From contig NZ_LMFI01000010.1 in the NCBI RefSeq assembly GCF_001426745.1, positions 506,693-570,692 of the forward strand: a DNA stretch of 64,000 nucleotides, given 5' to 3'. This document shows, piece after piece, positions 43,591-50,814 of the stretch (position 1 is its first letter; every line of letters starts with the position of its first letter). Source of the DNA: Nocardioides sp. Root140 (GTDB taxonomy: Bacteria > Actinomycetota > Actinomycetes > Propionibacteriales > Nocardioidaceae). A program made the position numbers and the translations under genes. Under the pieces are notes generated by a model. The model did not search any database. It was not told where the DNA came from and saw nothing but the letters and a program-made list of their open reading frames with translations.

Positions 43591-45378
43591 TCAGGCGCCC
43601 TTTCCGGGGAAGAGCTGCAGATACAGCGTGGTGACCACGAAGTTCACGAAGAACAGCAACAGGAACGTGATCACGACGGACTGGTTGACCGAGTCGCCGA
43701 CGCCCTTCGGGCCGGGCGCGGTGTTGAGCCCGCGGTAGCAGGCGATGACGCCGGCCAGGAAGCCGAAGATGACCGCCTTGAGCTCTCCGACGTACAGGTC
43801 CTCGATCTGGGCGAGCGCGGTGAAGCTGGAGAGGTAGGCGCCCGGGGTGCCCCCCTGCACGATGACGTTGAAGAAGTAGCCACCGAGCACGCCGACCACG
43901 GAGACGAGCCCGTTGAGCAGCACGGCGGCGCCCATGCAGGCGAGCACCCGTGGCACGACCAGGCGTTGCACGGGCGAGATGCCGATGACCCGCATCGCGT
44001 CGATCTCATCCCTGATGGTGCGGGCGCCGAGCTCCGCGCAGATCGCGGCACCACCTGCCCCGGCGATGACGAGCGTGGTCACGATCGGCGCCGCCTGTTG
44101 TACGACGGCCAGCACGCTGGCCGCGCCGGTGAACGACTGCGCACCGATCTGCACGGTGAGGGTGCCGAGCTGGAGTGCGATGACCGCGCCGAACGGGATC
44201 GCGACCAGCAGGGCCGGGATCCACGACACGGAGACGACGAACCAGAACTGCTCGATCACCTCCTTCAACGCGAAGGGGCGCCTGAAGCTGAAGCTGACCG
44301 TGTCGAGGGCCAGGGCGAAGAGGTCACCCGTGGAGTTCAGCGCACGGGTCGGAAGACTGGGACGGCGGATGGGCCGCGCTCGGTCCTTCTCCTCGTCGTC
44401 GGCGGTGTAGAGCTGCGCCGCCCCGGAGTTCACGCGTTCGCGGTGCCGCAGCCCGGCCGCACGCGGCGCCCCGGAGACCGGAGTCAGCTGGCGGGGCAGC
44501 ACCTCGATGGCGCGGGCGCCGCCGCCGCGCATCATCACCGCGGTGCCACCGTCGGGACCCGCAGGCCCACCCGACATCGCCGGCTCGTAGGAGTCGGGGT
44601 CGTTGGTGCGGTGGTCGGTCTCTTCGCTCATGCCGATCGGGCCCTGCGGGTCGCCGGTCATGAACTGCGAGACGACCGGGTGGTCGGTCATCAGGAAGTC
44701 CTCGCGCGGGCCGAACATGACCAGCTCGCGGCGATAGAGCATGCCGAGGTTGTCGGGCAGGGTACGGGCCAGCTCGATGTTGTGGGTGACCACGAGCATG
44801 GTCGCGTCGGTGGCGGTGTTCACCTCGACCAGCAGCTGGGCCAGGTTGGAGGTGCGCACCGGGTCGAGACCCGAGTCGGGCTCGTCGATCAGGATGATCT
44901 CGGGGTCGGTGACCATGGCCCGGGCCAGCCCGGCGCGCTTCTTCATGCCGCCGGAGATCTCGCCGGGGAGCTTCTTCTCGGTGCCGGCGAGGCCGACGAG
45001 ATCGAGGTTGGTGAGCACGATCTCGCGGATCTCGGACTCCGACTTGCGGGTGTGCTCCCGCAGTGGAAAGGCCACGTTGTCGTAGACGTTCATCGAGCCG
45101 AAGAGCGCGCCGTCCTGGAAGAGCACGCCGAACTTCTTGCGCAACGCCAGCCGCTTCGACTCCTTGGCGGTGACCATGTCGACGCCATTGACCAGGATCT
45201 GGCCCTCTTCGGGTTCGATCAGGCCCATCACCGACTTGAGGAAGACCGACTTGCCCGTGCCCGACGGTCCGAGCAGTGCCGTGATCTCACCGGGCGGAAG
45301 GGTGAGGGTGACGTCGTGCCAGATGTTCTGGCGACCGAAGCTCTTGGTGAGTCCGGTGACCTCGATCAGTCCGCCCAT
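43591..45378 (-). CDS. Fused MCE ATPase (MlaF/MceG-like) and YrbEA permease
   Basis: A single 595-residue frame holds an ATPase domain (about 1-255; Walker A GPSGTGKS, signature ISGGMKKRAGLARAM, Walker B IILIDEPDSGLDP), a linker of about 85 residues rich in Gly, Asp and Arg, and a YrbEA/MlaE permease (about 340-595; VIEQFWFVVSVSWIPALLVAIPFGAVIALQLG, then RTIRDEIDAMRVIGISPVQRLVVPRVLA). In other MCE systems these are separate genes, and in mycobacteria the ATPase MceG is encoded elsewhere. The ATG at 45378 is chosen because AGGGGA precedes it by seven nt; an ATG at 45396 has none. It is the first gene of the operon. Confidence 0.9.
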   Translation of the reverse strand: MGGLIEVTGLTKSFGRQNIWHDVTLTLPPGEITALLGPSGTGKSVFLKSVMGLIEPEEGQILVNGVDMVTAKESKRLALRKKFGVLFQDGALFGSMNVYDNVAFPLREHTRKSESEIREIVLTNLDLVGLAGTEKKLPGEISGGMKKRAGLARAMVTDPEIILIDEPDSGLDPVRTSNLAQLLVEVNTATDATMLVVTHNIELARTLPDNLGMLYRRELVMFGPREDFLMTDHPVVSQFMTGDPQGPIGMSEETDHRTNDPDSYEPAMSGGPAGPDGGTAVMMRGGGARAIEVLPRQLTPVSGAPRAAGLRHRERVNSGAAQLYTADDEEKDRARPIRRPSLPTRALNSTGDLFALALDTVSFSFRRPFALKEVIEQFWFVVSVSWIPALLVAIPFGAVIALQLGTLTVQIGAQSFTGAASVLAVVQQAAPIVTTLVIAGAGGAAICAELGARTIRDEIDAMRVIGISPVQRLVVPRVLACMGAAVLLNGLVSVVGVLGGYFFNVIVQGGTPGAYLSSFTALAQIEDLYVGELKAVIFGFLAGVIACYRGLNTAPGPKGVGDSVNQSVVITFLLLFFVNFVVTTLYLQLFPGKGA

Positions 45379-45536
45379 GGTGGTTCCCCTGCTCATCGCT
45401 TTGTCGGCGCACGCCGGTGTCGGCGGCTTCAGGTGGGCGGAAACGACCGTGGGTCCCCCGCCACGACAGACCCTGCTGTGTGGCGTGGCTCATACGCAAG
45501 CACCTGGACCCGACTGGCAGCGAATGGCTGGAGAAG

Positions 45537-45554
45537 TTGTCACGCGGGTGACAA
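45537..45554. promoter_or_regulatory. Perfect palindromic operator candidate upstream of the MCE operon
   Basis: TTGTCACGCGGGTGACAA has two perfect 7-bp arms around a 4-bp centre, a symmetry typical of GntR- or TetR-type repressor sites. It lies 159 nt upstream of the start of the fused ATPase-permease gene. Its regulator is not encoded in the window. Confidence 0.5.
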
Positions 45555-45642
45555 GAACGGGTGGCGGCGACCTGCTGGGCACGCGCGTACGCCGAGCAGA
45601 GGGTCGGCCGCGACCGCGCGCGGGTGACAGCCCGACGGTCCT

Positions 45643-45699
45643 CGAGAGTTGCAGTTCGTACGCCTAGCGGCACCGAAGTGGTACGAACTGCAACTCTCG
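45643..45699. repeat. Perfect 19-bp inverted repeat after the AAA/DUF4143 gene
   Basis: CGAGAGTTGCAGTTCGTAC at 45643-45661 is repeated exactly in inverse at 45681-45699, with a 19-nt loop. It starts 14 nt beyond the ATPase stop codon. It could be a terminator for that gene, but it lacks a U-tract and is longer than usual, so an insertion scar is also possible. Confidence 0.75.
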
Positions 45700-45713
45700 C
45701 ATCACCCTCTTCG

Positions 45714-46976
45714 TCACGGAGCCAAGGCTCCCACGGGAACCACTGCGATGCCATCCGGTCGGCGATAGCCATATGTGCCGTTCGTGATGACCCCGAGCAC
45801 GGTGGGCGCGCCACTCCTCTGACTGTCGATCGAGGCGGCGAACCGACTCAGCGACGCCGCGGCTTCATCGACGCGTTCCGGACCCAGCTTGACCTCGAAG
45901 GCGCCCCATCGCCCGTCGGGCAGTTGCACGATCAGATCTGCCTCGACTCCGTTGGAGTCCCGGTAGTGAGAAATCGTCGCCCCCAGCGGTGCCGTCAATG
46001 CTCGAAGGTCTCTGATCACCATCGACTCGAAGATGAAGCCGGCAAAGTTCAGATCCGCCATCAGCCTCTCCGGACTGGCGGCGAGCGCGGCCACTGCGAG
46101 CGACGGATCTGCGAAGTGACGCTTCGACTCCTTCCGCAATGTGGCCCTCGACCGCAAGTGCGGCGACCACGCCGGAACGTCTTCGATGAGCATCAGACGC
46201 TCGAGCGCCGAGAGGTAGTCATAGATCGTTGTGCGGGCGAGCGGCGTCTCGCGCCCATCACCTCCCGTGGTGTCACGGGCGAGCACCGAGATCTTCACCT
46301 CCGTCGCGGTGTTGCGTGCGAGCGACTCGATGAGCCGACCGAGGCGTGCCGGGTCTCGGGAAGCGCCTGCGACCGATGGCACGTCCACCTCTCGGGCATT
46401 CGCGAGGTAGTCGATGTTGCTCTGGGCGGCCGCGTCGACCGACCGCCCCAGATTGATCGGCCATCCACCGACGACGAGCAACTCCAAGAGTTTGTGGATG
46501 GAGATTCCGGGATCGCTGCACGGCGTCATCTCGCCTGACATCAGGGCTCCCACGGACACCTCTTCGGTCGACAGGCCCATCTCGAACAAGCTCATCGGGC
46601 GCATGCGGAGGCGACTTATCCGACCAGCGCCGGAGTGACGAGTCACGTCGTCGCGAGGAGTCGCGGATCCAGTGAGGACGAATTGCCCAGGTAACTGCCT
46701 GTCGTCAACTTCACGACGCACTTTGTTCCACAGCAGCGAGCCGCCGAGTTGCCACTCGTCGACGAGCCTCGGAGCAGTTCCACTCAGGATGATTGCGGGA
46801 TCCACGGCAAGCGCTTCTCGCGCACCGAGGTCGACGTCAAGGAGCACCTCGCTCGCGCAGACCCGTTTCGCGGTCTGCGTCTTGCCGCAGGCCTTGGGTC
46901 CCTCGATCAGGACGGCACCGGCACTCGCCAACCTGTTCTTCAGTGGCCCGTCGATGACTCGAGGTAGGTATGCCAT
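45714..46976 (-). CDS. AAA-family ATPase with DUF4143 domain
   Basis: The 420-residue protein begins YLPRVIDGPLKNRLASAGAVLIEGPKACGKTQTAKR, with Walker A GPKACGKT near residue 31, followed by LVDEWQLGGSLLWNKVRREVDDRQLPGQFVLTGSA, the Walker B and sensor region. A C-terminal DUF4143 nuclease-like half ends with EADLIVQLPDGRWGAFEVKLG. The family is widespread, patchily distributed and often carried on mobile DNA; no function has been established. The ATG at 46976 has TAGCGT in the leaderless position; a GTG nine codons upstream is less likely. It is bounded by a 19-bp inverted repeat on its 3' side. Confidence 0.88.
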   Translation of the reverse strand: MAYLPRVIDGPLKNRLASAGAVLIEGPKACGKTQTAKRVCASEVLLDVDLGAREALAVDPAIILSGTAPRLVDEWQLGGSLLWNKVRREVDDRQLPGQFVLTGSATPRDDVTRHSGAGRISRLRMRPMSLFEMGLSTEEVSVGALMSGEMTPCSDPGISIHKLLELLVVGGWPINLGRSVDAAAQSNIDYLANAREVDVPSVAGASRDPARLGRLIESLARNTATEVKISVLARDTTGGDGRETPLARTTIYDYLSALERLMLIEDVPAWSPHLRSRATLRKESKRHFADPSLAVAALAASPERLMADLNFAGFIFESMVIRDLRALTAPLGATISHYRDSNGVEADLIVQLPDGRWGAFEVKLGPERVDEAAASLSRFAASIDSQRSGAPTVLGVITNGTYGYRRPDGIAVVPVGALAP

Positions 46977-46988
46977 GCGAACCACGCT

Positions 46989-47043
46989 ACAGTTTGAGGC
47001 CAACTCAGGCTACAGAATATGGGGGTTTCAGGCTACAAACTGT
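46989..47043. promoter_or_regulatory. Repeat cluster upstream of the AAA/DUF4143 gene
   Basis: The sequence CAGGCTACA occurs at 47006-47014 and 47029-47037, 23 bp apart. ACAGTTTG at 46989-46996 is inverted as CAAACTGT at 47036-47043. The cluster lies just upstream of the -10 box TAGCGT (minus strand), where a repressor, possibly the ATPase itself, could act. Confidence 0.4.
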
Positions 47044-47072
47044 GGATCTGCTCGCAACGAGACCGCGACGGC

Positions 47073-47408
47073 CTAGCTGGTGCTCGTGGTCTCCGGAGCG
47101 GGCTCGGTGGGCGACTCGGTCGGCGGATCCGTGGTCGGCGGATCCGTGGTCGGCGGATCGGTGGGGCAGTCCGTCGAGGGCGGGTCGGATGGCGGGTCCG
47201 TGGGTGTCTCCGGGTCCGTGGGCGACGGGCACTCGGTGGGAGGCTCCGGATCCGTGGACGTGGGCGGGTCGCTGGGCGTGCCCGGATCCGTCGCGGGGTC
47301 GGACGGCTTTACGGGCCCGGCGGGACGGGTCGTGCCGTCGCCGTCCTTGTTGTCACTCCCCTGCTCGCGCCCGGGCTTGTGGTCGTCGGACTTCTCTGCG
47401 TCACGACC
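47073..47408 (-). pseudogene. Out-of-frame Asp/Pro/Thr-rich C-terminal tail of the secreted PA-domain protein
   Basis: From 47408 to a TAG at 47073-47075 the minus strand encodes 111 residues in a frame shifted by one from the preceding gene: DAEKSDDHKPGREQGSDNKDG, then repeated TDPPTTDPPT and similar, ending ETTSTS. This composition is normal for a secreted protein's tail. The preceding frame instead ends in VTQRSPTTTSPGASRG, which is not protein-like. A missing base in the 47309-47408 overlap would join them. The tail has no start codon or ribosome binding site of its own. Confidence 0.65.
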
Positions 47409-49444
47409 TCACCGGCCGGAACAGTCGTCGACGCGAACGTCCAGACCGACTCGGTGTGCGTGGAGAGCTCGGCCCACGGCTGCGGGTTGTCGGCGACGAA
47501 CGACACCTCGACCCGTGAGTCACCCGCCGGCAGCACGGCGACTCCGGAGGGCAGGTTGTCGGTCTCCCCCACGAGCTCGCCGTCCGCACGGATCTGCAGC
47601 AGTGTGCTCATCCCGCTGTTGGTGGAGTACGACGTGCCGTGGTTGCCGTCGGCGTCGACGAAACCATCGATCGCCACCCGCGTCTGGTTTCCGGAGCGCT
47701 CCATCGGCCGGAACGTGCTCGGGGCCGCGGTGACCGGCGCCGTGCCGACCGGCTTGGTGGTGCGCCCGGCCGACTCGTAGGCGACCAGGTCCGGGTCACT
47801 GAGCGTCATCCGCAGCACCGGCGGGTGCGGGAAGAGCGCGTTGTACGTCGACTGCGGTGTCACCGTCGCGTAGGTCCACCGGGTGTCCGGGTCGGGCACG
47901 CGGTATTCGACGCGGTTCCGGGCACCGCCCCGGAACGGGTACATCGTCGAGACCGAGAAGGTGTCCTCGGGCTGGTACTGGTAGGCCGCCTCGGAGAACG
48001 TCGAGTCGACCGTCGGCTGCCCGTGGATCTCGCGCACTTGGGCGGCCAGGTCACGGTCCCGGAACACGTAGGAGAGGTCCTTCGGGATGCTGCCCTGCTC
48101 CTTCAGCACCAGGTCGTAGAGGTAGGGACTGGCGGTCTCGCCGCGCACCTCGACCCGCCCACGGGCCGCCTTCAACGCCTCGCCCTCCGCACGGTCCAGT
48201 CGCAGCGTCGGCACCTGCAGCTTGGTGCCGGTGCCGTTGGGGTCGTCGTTGTCGCCCGGCCCGTCGTTGTGCACGACGACCAGCGCCGCACCCGCCACGG
48301 CGGCCGCGTTGGACTGCTCGGCGACGGAGAGGTCGTCCGTGCGTTCGGCGACCGCGATCGCCCCGCGCAGGTTCTTGCCGGCCAGGTCCGCCGGGGTGGC
48401 GTGGCCGACGTCGACGACGCGCAGGCGGTCGTGGCCGTCGTACATCGGGAAGTCGGTGATCACGTCGGAGAACCACACCTGGTCGTAGTACTCCGGGTGC
48501 AGCGCGCGGCCGGCCACCGTCAGTTCGATGTCGGGCGCCTCGAGGCGCAACCGGGTCAGGGTCTCGAGCGCGCCGTTGCGCACCGGTGCGGCGGCCTCCA
48601 TGAAGAACCGTTGGTCGAGCATGGCGGAAGGCCGGTACTGCCGGACGATCTTCCTCCCGTTCGCCGCGGTGCGTGAGTAGCCGACCTGCATCGCGCCGTC
48701 GGCATTGACCTTGGTGCGGTGGTCGGGGGTGCGGATCTCGACCGGCCGCGCCCGGCGGGCATCGAAGGTGAAGTCACGCGACGCCTCGACCGCCACCTCC
48801 GGATCACCGACGAGCGACACGTTCTGCACCGTCCGCTCGCGCGCCGTGCCGGGGCGGGCGGCCGGCATCGTGTTCACGAAGGCCATCACCGAGTAGGTGC
48901 CGGGCGGGACCAGCACGCAGGAGCTTTCCTCGAACGACTTGGTGCTGCAGGCCGCGTCAGGATCACCGGGGATCCGGCGCACGGCCTGGGTGGCGCCGGT
49001 GACCACGTCGTAGACGGTCACGTCGGCGCTGGCGGTGCGACCGTCGCGGGCGATGGCGTCGAGGTTGAGCTCGACCAGGTCGGCTGCGGTCGCCCGCGTC
49101 GTGGTCGGTGCGGTGCCGTCGACCAGGGTCGGCTCACCCGAGCCGTCCGTGGCCCGCAACGTGGTGCCGTGGTCGTCGGTGCTGACCAGCAGCCCCGGCG
49201 TCGTGCCGTCCTGGCTGCGCAGCGGCTCGATGACCTGCCGACCGTCCTGGCCGAGCGGGGTCAGTCGGACCCGGTCGCCCTGACCGAGCCCGACGACGGC
49301 GCTGCGGGACGCGGGTCCGGTGAGCCGGTCGGGGCCCGCCACACCCGAGGCGCCGCTGGCACCCGAGAGTGGAAGCTGGCCGGCAGCGGACAGTGCGGCG
49401 CAGAGGGCCGCGACGCCGATCAGTCGAGGCGTACGTCGGTTCAT
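47309..49444 (-). CDS. Secreted PA-domain protein (subtilase-like ectodomain without catalytic domain)
   Basis: The 711-residue product has a signal peptide (MNRRTPRLIGVAALCAALSAAG) and a good GGGAG ribosome binding site six nt before the ATG. It includes beta-rich regions and a PA domain (roughly residues 365-470; LRGAIAVAERTDDLSVAEQSNAAAVAGAALVVVHND). It resembles the non-catalytic C-terminal half of streptomycete subtilases, but no Asp/His/Ser triad is present, so it should be a binding or adhesion protein. The last 32 residues in this frame look wrong, and the true tail is probably in the shifted frame down to 47073. Confidence 0.7.
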   Translation of the reverse strand: MNRRTPRLIGVAALCAALSAAGQLPLSGASGASGVAGPDRLTGPASRSAVVGLGQGDRVRLTPLGQDGRQVIEPLRSQDGTTPGLLVSTDDHGTTLRATDGSGEPTLVDGTAPTTTRATAADLVELNLDAIARDGRTASADVTVYDVVTGATQAVRRIPGDPDAACSTKSFEESSCVLVPPGTYSVMAFVNTMPAARPGTARERTVQNVSLVGDPEVAVEASRDFTFDARRARPVEIRTPDHRTKVNADGAMQVGYSRTAANGRKIVRQYRPSAMLDQRFFMEAAAPVRNGALETLTRLRLEAPDIELTVAGRALHPEYYDQVWFSDVITDFPMYDGHDRLRVVDVGHATPADLAGKNLRGAIAVAERTDDLSVAEQSNAAAVAGAALVVVHNDGPGDNDDPNGTGTKLQVPTLRLDRAEGEALKAARGRVEVRGETASPYLYDLVLKEQGSIPKDLSYVFRDRDLAAQVREIHGQPTVDSTFSEAAYQYQPEDTFSVSTMYPFRGGARNRVEYRVPDPDTRWTYATVTPQSTYNALFPHPPVLRMTLSDPDLVAYESAGRTTKPVGTAPVTAAPSTFRPMERSGNQTRVAIDGFVDADGNHGTSYSTNSGMSTLLQIRADGELVGETDNLPSGVAVLPAGDSRVEVSFVADNPQPWAELSTHTESVWTFASTTVPAGEVVTQRSPTTTSPGASRGVTTRTATARPVPPGP

Positions 49445-49568
49445 GGGGACTCCCGGGAGAGATGAGAAGGGGCGCGTCCTCCCTTCGTAGTGGACCCGCC
49501 AGCCATCCGAACAGCCCTGGCCGTGGCGGTGTGCGGACATGGCGTGTGCACGACATGCACGATTCCAA

Positions 49569-49589
49569 CAATCTGGATTGATGTAATAT
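49569..49589 (+). promoter_or_regulatory. ArsR-type operator and leaderless promoter
   Basis: CAATC-TG-GATTG at 49569-49580 is a perfect 12-bp palindrome, followed by TAATAT at 49584-49589, exactly -12 to -7 from the ATG at 49596. An ArsR-type repressor bound at the palindrome would cover the -10 region. The local sequence is markedly AT-rich for this genome. Confidence 0.7.
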
Positions 49590-49595
49590 CGAGAG

Positions 49596-50354
49596 ATGGC
49601 TCGAGCCACGACCCTCACCCCACCGGTCACGGTGCCGGCGTTCCTGCGCCTGAGCGGGCATCCGGTCCGGTGGCAGCTGCTCAACGAGCTGGCCCGCGGC
49701 GACCGTCAGGTGCGGGAGCTCACCGCGTCGGTCGGCCAGCAGCAGAGCCTCACGTCGTACCACCTGAGGCTCCTGCGCGACGGCGGTCTCGTCACGATGC
49801 GGCGCAGCTCGGCCGACCGACGCGACACCTACTACAGCCTCGACCTGTCCGCCTGCCGCGAGCTGCTCGGAGCGGCTGGCGGTGCCCTGCATCCCGGGCT
49901 GGCCCCGCCCGGGCCCCCGCCAACGAAAGGCGGGCGCAGGAAGCCGGCCCGCGTGCTGTTCCTCTGCACCGGCAACAGCTCGCGCTCACAGATGGCCGAG
50001 GCGATCCTGCAACACCTCGGCGGCGCCGCGGTCGACGTGGCCAGCGCCGGGAGCCACCCCAAGCCGATCCACCCGTACGCCGTCCGCGTGATGCGCAAAC
50101 GCGGACTCGACCTGAGCGACAAGCGCAGCAAGCACCTCGACGACTACGCCGGGCAGCGGTTCGACCACGTGATCAGCCTCTGCGACAAGGTGCGCGAGGT
50201 GTGCCCCGACTTCCCCGGGACTCCGTCGGTGGCGCACTGGAGCATCGCCGACCCGGCGGCCGAGGGCCACCCGGCGTTCGTACGCACGGCGGAGGAGCTG
50301 GAGACCCGCATCCGGTTCCTGCTGTCGGCGCTCGGGTGCCAACCAACAGAATGA
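49596..50354 (+). CDS. ArsR-type repressor fused to thioredoxin-coupled arsenate reductase
   Basis: Residues 1-95 are an ArsR winged helix (SLTSYHLRLLRDGGLVTMRR). Residues 115-250 are a low-molecular-weight phosphatase-like arsenate reductase: CTGNSSR P-loop with Cys124, then Cys196 and Cys203 in SLCDKVREVCPDF, seven apart as in the three-cysteine thioredoxin-coupled ArsC, and the acid loop SIADP. The reductase turns arsenate into arsenite. The ArsR half has no cysteine in its recognition helix (ELTASVG in place of ELCVC), so the canonical As(III) site is absent. Fusions of this kind occur in Actinobacteria. Confidence 0.9.
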   Translation: MARATTLTPPVTVPAFLRLSGHPVRWQLLNELARGDRQVRELTASVGQQQSLTSYHLRLLRDGGLVTMRRSSADRRDTYYSLDLSACRELLGAAGGALHPGLAPPGPPPTKGGRRKPARVLFLCTGNSSRSQMAEAILQHLGGAAVDVASAGSHPKPIHPYAVRVMRKRGLDLSDKRSKHLDDYAGQRFDHVISLCDKVREVCPDFPGTPSVAHWSIADPAAEGHPAFVRTAEELETRIRFLLSALGCQPTE

Positions 50355-50367
50355 GAAGGGAATCGCC

Positions 50368-50775
50368 ATGCCTGGCACGACATCCACGCCGGACGTCGCC
50401 GATCTGGTGAGCGTCCGCTACATGGTCGACGACGTCGAGAAGTCGATCGCGTTCTACACCGAGCACCTCGGGTTCACCGTGCGCACGGACTTCGCGCCGG
50501 CCTTCGCCGACGTGGTGCGCGGCAACCTGCGGCTGCTGCTGAGCGGTCCCACGAGCTCGGCAGGCCGCCCCATGCCGGACGGCGCGCAGCCGGGCCCCGG
50601 CGGGTGGAACCGCATCCACCTGATCGTCGACGACCTCGTCGCCGAGGTGGAGCGGCTCGGCACCGCCGGGCTCACGTTCCGCAACGAGATCGTCTCCGGA
50701 CCCGGCGGCCAGCAGATCCTGCTCGGGGACCCGTCCGGCAACATGGTCGAGCTGTTCCAGCCGGCCGCTCGCTGA
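50368..50775 (+). CDS. VOC-family (glyoxalase/bleomycin-resistance fold) protein
   Basis: The 135-residue protein has two VOC half-repeats: VRYMVDDVEKSIAFYTEHLGFTV and GWNRIHLIVDDLVAEVERL, ending with LLGDPSGNMVELFQP. His and Glu positions for a metal site are partly present (IHLIVDD, MVELFQ). GAGAAGGGA precedes the ATG, and the gene lies 13 nt after the ArsR-ArsC stop, so they are co-transcribed. It has no cysteine and therefore is not the carbon-arsenic lyase ArsI. Substrate unknown. Confidence 0.83.
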   Translation: MPGTTSTPDVADLVSVRYMVDDVEKSIAFYTEHLGFTVRTDFAPAFADVVRGNLRLLLSGPTSSAGRPMPDGAQPGPGGWNRIHLIVDDLVAEVERLGTAGLTFRNEIVSGPGGQQILLGDPSGNMVELFQPAAR

Positions 50776-50814
50776 CCGTCCTCCCCGCCCCGGCCGGGCC
50801 GCTATCGTTCGCCC

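Larger units (their letters stand above)
45379..45713. other. 335-nt intergenic region upstream of the MCE operon
   Basis: No coding sequence is supported here. The region contains a candidate operator (45537-45554) and a long inverted repeat (45643-45699), and must hold the promoter of the MCE operon. No clear -35/-10 pair could be chosen. Confidence 0.6.

Noticed and set aside
36000..45378. The MCE region considered as a recently acquired island
   Set aside because: Base composition and codon use look like the rest of the window, and no integrase, tRNA or insertion sequence is found at its borders.
47080..47310. Plus-strand reading with GSVVGGSVVGGS repeats considered as a gene
   Set aside because: It is the complement of the Asp/Pro/Thr-rich tail read on the minus strand, with no start signal and a composition explained by the tail.
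50368..50775. VOC protein considered as carbon-arsenic lyase ArsI
   Set aside because: The sequence has no cysteine, whereas ArsI needs a conserved Cys pair.
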